A stretch of 64,000 nt of DNA from Lineus longissimus (taxonomy: Eukaryota; Nemertea; Pilidiophora; Heteronemertea; Lineidae), in contig NC_088309.1 of the NCBI RefSeq assembly GCF_910592395.1, positions 1,864,501-1,928,500 on the forward strand. Direction: 5' to 3'. A program made the translations under genes and the position numbers. The notes under the pieces were generated by a model that was not told where the DNA came from, did no database searches, and was given only the letters and a program-made list of their open reading frames with translations. How positions within the stretch are numbered: the stretch's first letter is position 1; the number at the start of each line of letters is the position of its first letter. Of this stretch, positions 13,918 through 24,700 are shown in pieces.

Positions 13918-14994
13918 ACACTCTAAGCGCTGAACCGTCAAGGCTTTCATGCTGACATGGAGATTTTATTCGCCTCTTATATGCGGTATGCAAACGAGCG
14001 CGCCGCAATTGAGACAAGGTCGCGCAGGTGGCAAAGTGATTTGCCGAAATAGTTCCAAGTAATTGTATATTTCGATAGTTGTTCAGTTTTTTCTCAACAT
14101 ATCGTATTTATATACCTCAGTGATATAAAAGATTATCTTTGCAGTTGATTTAACGCTTGAATGGCCTTTTTTGAAAGTTTTTAGAAATCGAAGTCAGCAG
14201 GGTCAGAGTCAATCAAAAAATAGTTTTGAAAGTCTGTGGCAGGGTCAAAAGTAATAGTTGTTGGCGCCGATGATGTCAGCAATATGTCGGATTTCCGCCC
14301 CACCCGTGAGATTTGCTCTCGTCACGTCATGGGCATATTGAACTGCTAGTGAACCATGCTGAATATGTACCGGCTACCGCTATCTCCATCATCACCGACG
14401 ATATGTGCCGGTGCCGGTTGTGCGAAGTCGTTTCAATGAAAAAGACGCACGCCACTGCCGTACCGGTACCTAAGAAAACTTGCCTTTTCAGGCAAATTTG
14501 CGATGATCGAAACAATACATCTACCTCATAGTTCATGTATTCTCATTTGACAAACCCAGTGGACATATAACCTGAACTAACATGCAGCGATTGGGAAAAC
14601 TTGGTGACTACTGACTATTGGAGTCGATAGGTGTTAGAAGTAGGAACTAGATGTATTTGGACCAACATTGAATATAGGTCAACTACCGGCGTACCCCTTT
14701 AAACATCCAGGCACCAGTGATTTTCGATATCCTCCGCCTCTCATAATGACGAAGGAGTATAAAAAGCCTGAAACTCAGGATACGCTTTCACTGATTTTGA
14801 TTGGAAATTTCACGGTCCGACACCGCTAAAACTTTTTAGCCCCAATGCATCCTCGAAAATAGCAGCTGCCGATTCGAACCATCCTCGGTAGTACTCGAAC
14901 GCCCGAAATGAGTATGTGCTACAGTTTGAAAAGTTTGGGTGCGGGATATAATACATGTAATGATAATAATGAAAATTTAGACATCTGTACATGG
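13918..14994. repeat. Terminal, truncated and diverged satellite unit
   Basis: This last unit follows the consensus to ATCTGTACATGG and then stops, so it lacks the final ~80 bp with the next tRNA-like segment. It carries extra changes near its end: a 4-bp loss at about 14800 (GATTGGAAATT where others have GATTCAGTGGAAATT), CACCGCTAAAAC for CACTAATAC, and an ACATG insertion at about 14953. Its 5' part shares two variants with unit 1 (AATTGTATATT and CAGTTTTTTCTC). Edge decay of this kind is expected where unequal exchange no longer homogenises a unit. Confidence 0.85.
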
Positions 14995-15125
14995 CATTGC
15001 CGTGGGTCGACGCGGTAAACCGGATTAACCATTCCCATGGCCTGAGCATTTCATATGTTTCCCGGTAAGTTACTTGACGAAGGTTATTATTATCATACTC
15101 CGCAGTCAAGCCATAATTAATAAGC

Positions 15126-15167
15126 AAAGATTAAGTCAATATGCTTAAGCATATTGACTTAATCTTT
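15126..15167. repeat. Perfect 42-bp palindrome
   Basis: The left arm AAAGATTAAGTCAATATGC is followed by TTAA and then by the exact reverse complement of the arm. TTAA is itself palindromic, so all 42 bp are symmetrical without a spacer. It lies 131 bp beyond the satellite edge and about 520 bp before the start codon. It could extrude as a cruciform; its function is unknown. Confidence 0.95.
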
Positions 15168-15239
15168 AAAAGAAACAGAAATTGAAACAAATTTACAACA
15201 ACTAAAAGTATGATCTTAAAATAGATACTGACACGATAA

Positions 15240-15410
15240 TGAACGGAATTCCATGCCGTGACGTCATTTGCGCCGACGAGCGGCCATGTTTGGTTTTCCC
15301 CACTAAATTGGTGGAGATCGGCATGGTTCGGCATTGGGCATTGCGTATTGATTTAGTTGCCAGGTTACGTGACGCTCCTTACGTCACGATCTCGCCGCCT
15401 GACTGTTATG
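15240..15410 (+). promoter_or_regulatory. Candidate CpG-rich promoter with CRE-like sites
   Basis: CpG dinucleotides are much denser here than in the flanks. There is a full palindromic CRE word, TGACGTCA, at 15259-15266. A 7-bp inverted repeat, CGTGACG at 15368-15374 and CGTCACG at 15382-15388, forms two further CRE half-sites in opposite orientation. A GCGGCCATGTT word at 15280-15290 resembles a YY1 site. No TATA box was seen. The position about 300-430 bp upstream of the first coding exon fits a promoter, but this assignment rests on motif and composition only. Confidence 0.35.
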
Positions 15411-15686
15411 CTAATTATTCTATACATGTATTTCGTTATATTGTATACATTGTTAAGAAACTCCTACGGACGGATATCATAAACTCGCTATTTACACCAA
15501 ATTCCTCTTATATTTTCGGATTTTTTTCGCACGGAGGAAATCATAAGGATATATTTCTCAGTTACCGTTTAATCGGCAAGATGACTTTGTGATTAGATGG
15601 TATTGTATAGCGAGTTTTGTCAGTGAAGAAATGTGTCATAAGCGCTAACCACTTGACTTGACTTTTAGGCACTTTCTTCCCTCAAA

Positions 15687-15792
15687 ATGATCCTGATTCG
15701 ATGGATTAATGATCAGATTGCTGGACAGTCTGCTACCTTGAAGGATTTTAAAATCATTTTTCTATTTCTCATCTCACTTTGGCTGGCTATAG
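15687..15792 (+). CDS. Exon 1: probable signal-peptide exon
   Basis: This exon encodes 35 codons plus one base (phase 1). The ATG at 15687 is the first in frame after an upstream stop (TAG at 15666). The n-region is long (about 21 residues with Arg, Asp and Lys), followed by a strongly hydrophobic core, IIFLFLISLWLAIG, at residues 22-35 and into the junction Gly. The donor AG|GTAAGAAA is strong. A leader exon ending in phase 1 is typical of secreted mosaic proteins. The long n-region leaves open a type II anchor or a start in an unseen upstream exon. Confidence 0.7.
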
Positions 15793-18700
15793 GTAAGAAA
15801 ACTTTAAAAAGCAGTTCTGCATCTTGTGTATTATATAGAAATATTGCCTGGCTTTTAAATAATAGAGACGTTTCGGTTTCGAAAACGTTTACGTATACGT
15901 AAACAAAACTGTTATTCATTCATGTAAGAACCAAATTGTGGGTGTGGCCCAATTGAGTTGTGAGCATGATAGGCCTACTGTTAAGACGAAGCACAGCACA
16001 GACAAAACAAGTGTGCACAATCAGAACAGTGAACACATGGGTGAAGCCAAGATCAACTTGCCTAAGACAATGCCATAAAGCCACAGCTGCCCTGTCCCAG
16101 ATAAAGCATGACTGGTCAGGGCCCAAACAATCGTTCTCAAAATTGGTCTATGAAACATTGTAATGTCTTTATTTCAGGGTCTTCTGATGGCGCATGTTCC
16201 ACGGCAGAGTGTGGGACAGACTGTGTGAATAACTGTCCTACTGGTCAGTATTGGGATGGAACCGCACGAACGTGTCGTGATTGCCCTCAGGGATATTAGT
16301 AAGTGTCCAAACTTTCATAGCCTCCATGGAGAAAAGAAAGGCAGTGTACTGTTCTCCACACCCTTTAAAATAAGGCAATGAGGGTGTGGAGAACACCCTT
16401 TAAAACAACCTTTTGAAAATGACCTCCTAATTTGTTTCTCCACCTTAAAATGCTAAATTATGACCGCAGATGCCTTTAAAGTCCTTCTGAAGTCCTTGAA
16501 ATCTTCAAAATAGGACCTTTTTCACAGTGCCACGGAAAAGCGGCAAAAAGTGTTAGATTACCAAAGACTTTGGAGTACACTGGCAAAGTGATGTTAAATA
16601 TAGAGGCCTTAAGATTTCTTCTTTTCCACAGAAGATGCATGTATGTAGTTTAGGGCACATCATTCAACTCCACAAGTGCTATCATCATTACAACATGGTA
16701 TCTTTATTAAACTACATAAAACTAAAAACTAACAACATAAAACTAAAAGCCGCCAGTTGATATCATTCACCTCAATTGAGATGATGTTAGGGGGTCTAAT
16801 TGTGGCTAGTGTCAATGCATTGTCAGTTGGACAATATAATTCAGCAAATTCATGAGTCTATTGGATGACCTGTTCGTGGCTGTTGTCCTCACACACTTCC
16901 AACAATAAAACATGTCAGGAGGTCAAATATGGGAATTGATCTTGATAAAAGGTATTTTAGTGATAACATTTCTTGTCAACCCCAATGAATTATGATTATG
17001 GTAAGTCTTTCTCAGTCTCAGGTTTTCTAGACGCCTTGGGCAGCCATCGTGTCATCCTAATTTGGTCTCCTTATGGACTGCCAAATATTACGAGAATTTG
17101 TGGGGCTGGACGATTAAATCTGATTATTCTGAAGTGTCCTTTTCAACTTATAAAGTGCTGTATCTTTGAATCTGCTTCTATTATCTCTTCAGTTGTACTA
17201 GCAGTAGTAATTTGACACCGTGTCCGGCAGGGAAATCCCACTCCAACACAAAGCAAACAACGTCTTCAGCATGTCAGGACTGTGCTGCTGGTTATCACAG
17301 TTCTGCTGGTGCATCATCCTGTATCAAGTGTCCACTGGGAGAGGAGCCCGTGGGTGATAAGAGCTCTTGTAAACAATGTACTGCCGGGACATATAAGGGT
17401 GGAAGTGTTCTCACATGCCAGAACTGTCCTAAAGGTGAGAATTATTAGCTGAATTTAATTCCTTCACAGATATCCTCAATCGATTTCAAATTTGGGTAGA
17501 ATAGAATGGCTTCATTGTCTTTACCCGCTTTCCCTCCACCTTATTATATGCTGACTTTGTCCTTTTTTTTCAGGAAAAAAATGTCCAACGTCAGGTTTAT
17601 CAGCTCCCGAGACCTGTCCGTCAGGTAAGATCAATTTTGATGAATCACACATGAAGCATTATTATTTTTTATCTAAAAAAATGAACGCGTAGGAATAATG
17701 ATTTCCTTATGATATGAGCCGTCGGCCTGGTTTTGTCCCACTCCCATGATGAACTGTTCCATCATTCTGACCCATGGTACAAAATGTAGTTTTGCCCATC
17801 GTCAGACGTTGTCGCACTCATGACATCGACGAGTCAGTGAGCATAATGTGTGTGTGAAGAATCGAATGATAACTGTAATGTTGTTGAGGGGATGCTTTCT
17901 GGAGATTTTTGAGTTGAACAAAGTTGAATGAGAATGCGCCTGAATGATTGTGTAAATCGACGACGGCAATTTGCATGCTTTGCGGAATTGACAGTACTTG
18001 TCTAACTTGATAGTTATAAATAAATCGCGGTCGTTGATCAATGAAAATAGCAGTACCTTCACTAAAATTGGTGACTCTGCACTTACATGTACCGGGTATA
18101 ATTGTACATGTACAGCGACAACATTCAGTCATAAGTCTTATTTGACGTCAACATTGTGGCTAATCAGTGCTTGCTATTGCAACAGGGGTTGTTTGTGTAT
18201 TGGTAGCATTGCTGAAGTGCTAAGCCTGCATATTAGGCCTATTTCTTGCCACAGTTTGGGCAAGTTTTATGCCATAAATACATTACCCAAGCTCCAAGTA
18301 TACATGTATATTTGGGTATTGGTGTTCACTAATGGTTTATAACTAAACTCATTATATTGGGTTTTTTGGCAATGCTTATAATATGTTAAAAATTGCCCCA
18401 CCTTGATTGCACAAGTTACATGTAGAGTTATCATAATGTGGTGTAGTGAGTTGGTTATCGCTTTCAAAAAGTAGGCTTCAGTGTAAAATGAACTCTTAGC
18501 AAGTACAAACCCAAAATAGTAGATTTATAGATAGAATGTCTTTCTGTTAGTATTAGTGTAACAACTACAGTATGTTGTCCGGTAGAGCCGTGTATAGGTG
18601 TGACCGAGGGGTTTCTTGCTGAGCTTATAGTCAGTTCGTTTGTTTCAAATAACAATGCCAAGATAACTTATACTTGCAGACTGTGATGGTTGTGAATAGT

Positions 18701-21700
18701 TGCCTCATAGTCATGTAAGACTACATTGTAATTTTACTTTGAAAGCAGCCAAAAGTAAAAAAGTGCATAGTTTCTGGCTCCGTCTAATTGTTTCATTCCA
18801 AGGGATAGCCATTTATTTTGTTGGAACAGAGTTTCGTGAGCTTTATGCTGCATGCATAGGCAAGGTAATCCACAAATCATAACTTCTTGAAAATATGGTA
18901 TAAATTTCAGATCAGTTCATCAAAGGTACATTCCCTTTGCACATGATGAAGACAATGTTCTTCCTTTCCTAGTTCTCTCTTGGTGTTCATTCTAGTTTCT
19001 GGCATATTCTGCTTTTGTCTTTTCGCCACTCAGGTTCATATCAAGATGCTGTGAATCAGACAGTGTGTCTGGACTGTCCCGCAGGATACAACTGTAACGA
19101 CCCATCCACCATCTCACAATGTGCAGCCGGCAAATACAGCCCCTACAATGTCTCCGATTGCATGGATTGTTACCAAGGTAGGATGACATTTGATTTGTTT
19201 GATTCTGATGTGGGAATTGAGCCTGAGCTCAGAAATGAGATCAGGATGTGAATGATTTGGGAAGATTTATATCATTATATCATGTATAAGGTGGACAGGA
19301 TAAGAAGACATCCAACTGGCATTTCTTGTTGCCAAACCCAGAATATAAGAGAAAACATTATTGGTTGGGGTGGGTGGCCGGGTAGTGGTGTAGGCGAACT
19401 GACTTCTTTGCACTTTGGTACTACAGACAGGTACTGTAACCCGCCAAATTAGGTGTTTGAGAAATCTGGCAAGATGAAATGCCTGTGAAAATTTGGCGGT
19501 TTATAGTATTGGTATTTTGGCAGCACCAAAGTGTTAAACTGGTATTGGTTGAGGAAAGAGTCGTATTAAAATCCATGTTTTTGGTGACTGAGAGTTTTCC
19601 CCTACAATAACAGTCTTGTCTGCACAGTGTATTGCACATTTCAAGTCATTGACCAATTGTTTATTACAAGTAGCGTTTATCATCATCTAAAACTTTCGTT
19701 TCATTTGACGTCATTCTCACTGAATTGTCAGTTTTAATAATAAATGGTTTGATTTTCAGCAAGTTTAGAACATACATCATACCAGTCCTTCTCTGACTAT
19801 GTAACTATTCATGATTTTAAGATGACCATGCTTTATTGAATGCTATCTATAGGTCAGTACAGTAGTTTAGGATCTTCAAATTGTACCGCATGTCCTGGCG
19901 GGTCTGACTGCACTGATCCCGCAGTCACCCCATCACCATGTGCGGCCGGCACTTACAGCCTCGAAGGGACAGCATCCTGCATCACATGCCCCGACGGATC
20001 ATACAGTGAAAGCGGTGCTTCATCTTGTACGCCCTGTCCCGCTGGCTCAGACTGTTCTGACCCGGGTGTGAGCCCTTCTTCCTGTTTGCCTGGGACTTAC
20101 AGTGCAGCCGGGACAGCTGCTTGTATCAACTGCCCAGCCGGTAAGACTTCAGAGATCATTTTTCTCTATGTCTATCAGCAATTTCAGGCAGCCTATGTGG
20201 TTGCTTTTGATTTCATCCGCAACAAGGGAATGGCTTTCACGGCTGCCATCACAACATCTCGAATTTGGACTGTCATAGTTCCTTGAGATCAGCTTCCTAG
20301 TCCTCCCAGACTGCCACATTTATGCTTCCACCATGCTAGAGGCAGTCCAGAACCAATTGTGGATTTACACAATGAGTTTGTTGTTTGTTTGAGTCATGTT
20401 GAGAACATTAATTTCAATTTGGAAAAAGCAATTTCAGTTTTCAAGAACACATATTTAACTTTCCAGGTCAATACAGCATCGGCGGAGCCTCAAATTGCAC
20501 CAGTTGTGATCCTGGTTATAACTGCACAGACCCAGCTCAGACCCCTTCCAAATGCCCTGCTGGAACATTCAGTGCTGCAGGAGTTGCCTCATGTAGTGCT
20601 TGCAGTACCGGTTTCTATAGCGCAGCTGGCTTAGCAAGCTGTACCATATGTCCAAGAGGGCACGATTGCAGTGATCCATCAGCAACGCCAACCCAATGTC
20701 TTGCTGGCACTTTTAGACCTGAGGGGACGGCAGAGTGTAGCAACTGCCCAGCCGGGGAATATAGTCCTTTAGGAGCTTCCGCTTGTACCCCTTGCACAGC
20801 CGGCTATGACTGCACAGATCCCGCCACTACACCTACAAAATGTCCAGCGGGAACATTCAGCCCTGCTGAAGTGGCCTATTGCAGCCCTTGCAATATCGGT
20901 TATTACAGTGGAGAAGGTGCCATTGACTGCTCAAGATGCCAAGGAGGATACAACTGCACAGACCCTAGCATCACACCATCTCCGTGTCCAGCGGGAACTT
21001 TCAGTCCACTGGGGATCACTGGTTGCAGTGACTGTCCTGCTGGCGAGTACAGCTCAGTCAACTCGTCAAGTTGTACATCCTGTGCTGCTGGATATGACTG
21101 TTCAGATCCTGCTGCTATGCCCACAAAATGTCCTGCAGGGATGTTCAGTCCGTCAGGTGTTTCAAGTTGCAGTCTTTGCAGTGCTGGTTCATACAGTACC
21201 GAAGGATCAGAGAATTGCTCAACCTGCCAAGGTGGATATAACTGCTCTGACTCGGCCCAGTCTCCTATAAAGTGTCCAGCTGGAAGTTTCAGCCCTTCAG
21301 GAGTTTCATCTTGCAGTCTTTGCCCGACTGGTTCTTATAGCGGAGAAGGTGCTGAGAGTTGCTCTGTCTGCCAAGGAGGCTACAACTGCTCAGACCCAGC
21401 TGGAACCCCTTCACAGTGTTCAGTAGGATCCTACAGTCCTGAGGGTACCACTGACTGTATTGCCTGCCCAACAGGTGAGAATGCATTTCTGGAACACTGA
21501 CTCGAATCCTCTGTTATTACTATCCACAGAAAAGAGTTTGCGGGATAAATATCAAAAGTGTAGAGCTACATCTATAACACTGGTATTGTCAGACACAAAT
21601 TAATGATGGTAATTAGCTGCATACTTATGTAGAACTCTCCTGAGCATTTTGAACCTTCTCTTTCAGGATACCACACCAGTGGACCAGGAGCAGATAGCTG

Positions 21701-24700
21701 TAGTCGGTGCCCTGGAGGCCTGGACTGCAGTGTCCAGGGGGTCAGTCCGTCTAACTGTAATGGTGGAACTTACAGCCCTGAAGGCACTGCTCTGTGCATC
21801 AACTGTCCTCAAGGTACCATCTTTTTTGAGTCTACTTCTATGTTCCTGACTGCTTTCTCAGTTTGCTGTCCAGTGAATAAATGACCTAGCTGGCCCACAT
21901 TCAACAGTGGAGAGGGTGCATGGAGAAGTTGTGTTTGGCTGCTAAGATGAATCGCATTGTATATTTGTATTGTTTGAAATAAACAATTATCATTCTCCGT
22001 CAGAAATTTGTGTTTCGTTCAGTTATTTCTTTGATAATTCTCCAAAGCTGATGATATTTTTCTTTCATTTTCTCTAGGATATTACAGTGAACCTGGCAGC
22101 GCTAATTGCAGTGTCTGTCCCACTGGCAGCGACTGTAGTTCCCAGGCAGTGGCACCAGGTGGCACTCCGCCGCTTTGTCCTGCCGGGAACTTTAGTACCC
22201 AGGGGGCAGATGGTTGCACGTCTTGTGAAATAGGTATTTGAATGTTTCATTCATCCTCATGATTTGTTTGCCCTTTCCATCACAACCTTTCATAACCCCT
22301 GCTTCCAACAGAATATGCTTATCAATTTATAGACCATTGTACTCCTACAAACTTTTCAATTGCTGTGAAGTGATATAAAAGAGCAAGTCTGAGCCAGCTC
22401 GAATACTTCATAAGAGAGTTACACCCATGAGCTGCTAAAACCATAAGTTCAGCTGTGTATACAGAATTACATTCAAGAAAATGAATTGGTGTCTTTGGTC
22501 TAAATTTTGACAGAAATATTTATTTCCTTAGACTTTGAAATATCTTGTGATAATTCTCAATCTCTCCCTCACCATTTCCACAAAGTGTCACTAAATGAGT
22601 CTTTATTTCCAGATGTAAAAAAGTGACCCCTTTACCTGTTTCATCGTTTCTGGTTGTAGGGTTACATGTCACTCATTTTCCTTTCAAAATTATGTATAAT
22701 GTTTGTCTCGTGTATATGTTTCTGTTCGTCACACCTCACCAAATGATATGCATTTGAATTCCTTTGTTTTGTGGATTTTTCCTATCCATTTCATACCTTG
22801 AAGACCATGGTGATTATCTAAATGTAGTCATTAATTACCAGTGTACAGTTTTCTGTGGGATGTAGATTCTTGGTGCGGTTTGTAATAATCATTTTCCATT
22901 TCAGCATTTATTGAAGTACATATACATGAATTCCTTAATACTGACTCTGTCAGTTTCGTGGAAATTGTTTTTAGAGATTTCAATTTTTGCTTTGCTATGC
23001 CTGACACTTTAATTCAAAAGGGTTGATCTTCACCTTGTGTCACTTCCCCAGTTCATGTTTTATTTTGTTTCATATCATCCATTAAGAAGTATACCATTGT
23101 TTATTATGTGTGTTGCCAAAAACATACATGGGAGATGTGACTGAACCCATTTCGCCCCAAGCACATTATCCCAAGGAGATTGCCCCCTAATTTCCCTGTG
23201 CTTTCTCTAATCCTTCCATGCATTCCTCAGCATACATAAGACCACTCTATAGAAAAACAACTTGAAAACAGACTGTATTTGGTTTAAGTATTGTTGTTTA
23301 TTATGATGCAATGCTTTCATAGTTTGAAAGCAAATCAATCTGTTGGTGGGGTATATAATACTTTAATATGGCTTTTATTGTGGTGATTTATGTCAGAAGT
23401 CTGCAAACCTTGAAAGATGCAAAGAGGTTTATAAACTATAAAACTTTATGCAACAATTCTGTTGTTGAAATGTTGGTAAAGAAAGAAATGAATGCCTCAT
23501 TAAAGAGATCCCTGCCATGTCATAATTCATGAATTATACTTCAGAGAATTATGATATGATAAGTTTGAAATTTAGTGATTGGGTTCGTCTGATAGCTGAA
23601 AGCGCATGGTGTGACCATTGCTAATGAAAGAGTGCAGAACCTTTTGAGTAAAACTTAGTCATAAGCTAGTCATAACATACAGTAGAACCTCCCTTAGCGG
23701 ACACTCTCTATTGAGGACACCCTCTCCACTAAGGACACTAGTTTTGGACCCAAATTGGTTGTATCAATTCACTTTGACCTCAAATCAGGACACCCCTCTA
23801 TTAAGGACAGGACTTGTCAGTTTTGAGGTGTCGTAACTGAAGGTTCTACTGTACAGTTTTATGGCTTGTTTTTGATTCCTTTACGTCAGTGTTAATGATC
23901 TTAACTGCCACCCCAGTGTGCCTAACCTTAACCCTCCTCTTCCTCCAGGCTTCTACAGTGCGGAAGGTGCTACCAACTGTTCCTTATGCCCCGCCGGCCA
24001 ACAGTGCCCCGTCCCGAGTATAAGCCCTGTGAACTGTTCACCTGGAACCTACAACAATGACGGTGATGCTTTCTGTTATGGCTGTCCGGATGGAACGTAC
24101 AGTACAGGAGGTTCCTCAAATTGTACTAGTTGTCCAGAGGGTTATGATTGCACGGAGCCTTCAGTTGTACCATCTCTGTGTATTGCTGGGACATTCAGCC
24201 AGGTCGGCAATTCTGCTTGCCAAAGTTGCCTCACAGGTATAATATCTTAACTGTTGGGTGGAAGTACATGTATCTTGGTGACGTTTCAGCCAGTGCCAAC
24301 AAACCTCTGAAAAGTAATGAAATTGGGAACTGTCCTGGTTTTACAGTGGATATCCCTCACTGCCATGACTGTCAACTTGTAATCTTTCCCCCCATCCTTG
24401 ACCTTCATCCAGTGCCTCTCTAATGACACCCGGCTTCATTCCTGTGTGTGAAATGTACATTGCATCCCCAGGATTGAACCTTGAATCTTAATTTGTGATG
24501 ACACTAATATGCACTTTAATCATGATTTGAAGCGTTTGAAAATAAACTCGTGTGTGCAGAAATGTAAGTTCCATCATCGTGGTTACCAAGATTAATAACA
24601 TTATGGATGAAATCATACCTGTTATTCTCTACTCCAGGTTACTACAGTACTGAAGGATCTGGGACCTGTAGCCCTTGCCCGGCTGGATCACAGTGTCCGG

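Larger units (their letters stand above)
1..14994. repeat. Tandem satellite array, ~1.16-kb unit, 12 full units plus one partial
   Basis: Counting from the first base of the window (start of the word ACACTCTAAG), units begin at 1, 1167, 2324, 3489, 4655, 5812, 6968, 8133, 9290, 10447, 11604, 12761 and 13918. Their lengths are 1166, 1157, 1165, 1166, 1157, 1156, 1165, then 1157 five times, and a partial last unit ending at 14994. Units 1, 3, 4, 7 and 13 are long and the others short. The difference is a 9-bp insertion beside TCTTAT (compare 60-75 with 1225-1235). Units are nearly identical, differing by scattered substitutions. The array extends beyond the left edge. Each unit contains open frames of 72 and 74 codons (plus) and 69-72 codons (minus), which I attribute to sequence homogeneity, not coding. 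No transposase, rRNA or snRNA sequence was recognised in the unit. Confidence 0.97.
14995..15686. other. Spacer between satellite array and giant gene
   Basis: There is no convincing gene in these ~690 bp. The stretch holds the 42-bp palindrome (15126-15167), an AT-rich segment, a CpG-dense patch (about 15240-15410) with CRE-like sites, and the likely 5' untranslated region. Open frames of 67-117 codons here have no recognisable domain and are not called. The last 30 bp before the start codon contain a pyrimidine-rich run ending in TTTTAG at 15668, which could be a 5'-UTR splice acceptor. The true first exon may therefore be non-coding and lie further upstream. Confidence 0.6.

Noticed and set aside
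396-14536. Recurring 72- and 74-codon plus-strand and 69-72-codon minus-strand open frames in each satellite unit
   Set aside because: They recur because the units are nearly identical. Two overlap each other on opposite strands, most lack a good start context, and no domain or signal is visible. The last unit has a 4-bp loss that removes the 74-codon frame.
1-14994. Array of 5S rRNA, snRNA or histone genes
   Set aside because: Tandem ~1.1-kb units first suggest such clusters, but I find no 5S internal control region, no U-snRNA core and no histone reading frame. Only the degenerate tRNA-like segment is recognisable.
14810-15127. 105-codon minus-strand open frame across the array edge
   Set aside because: It spans the junction between the satellite and unique DNA, has no domain, and its upstream half is just the array sequence.
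15239-15592. 117-codon plus-strand open frame upstream of the gene
   Set aside because: It overlaps the CpG-rich candidate promoter, has no recognisable domain and has a low-complexity, Tyr/Ile-rich tail typical of non-coding AT-rich DNA.
17998-18342. 114-codon open frame within intron 4
   Set aside because: It has no Cys-module pattern and lies between two exons whose phases already match. The repeated short words in it suggest intronic sequence.
20615-21124. Minus-strand and frame-shifted open frames opposite the repeat exons
   Set aside because: Cys/Pro/Gly-rich repeat exons lack stops in other frames as a by-product of their composition. The shadow readings lose the conserved Cys spacing.
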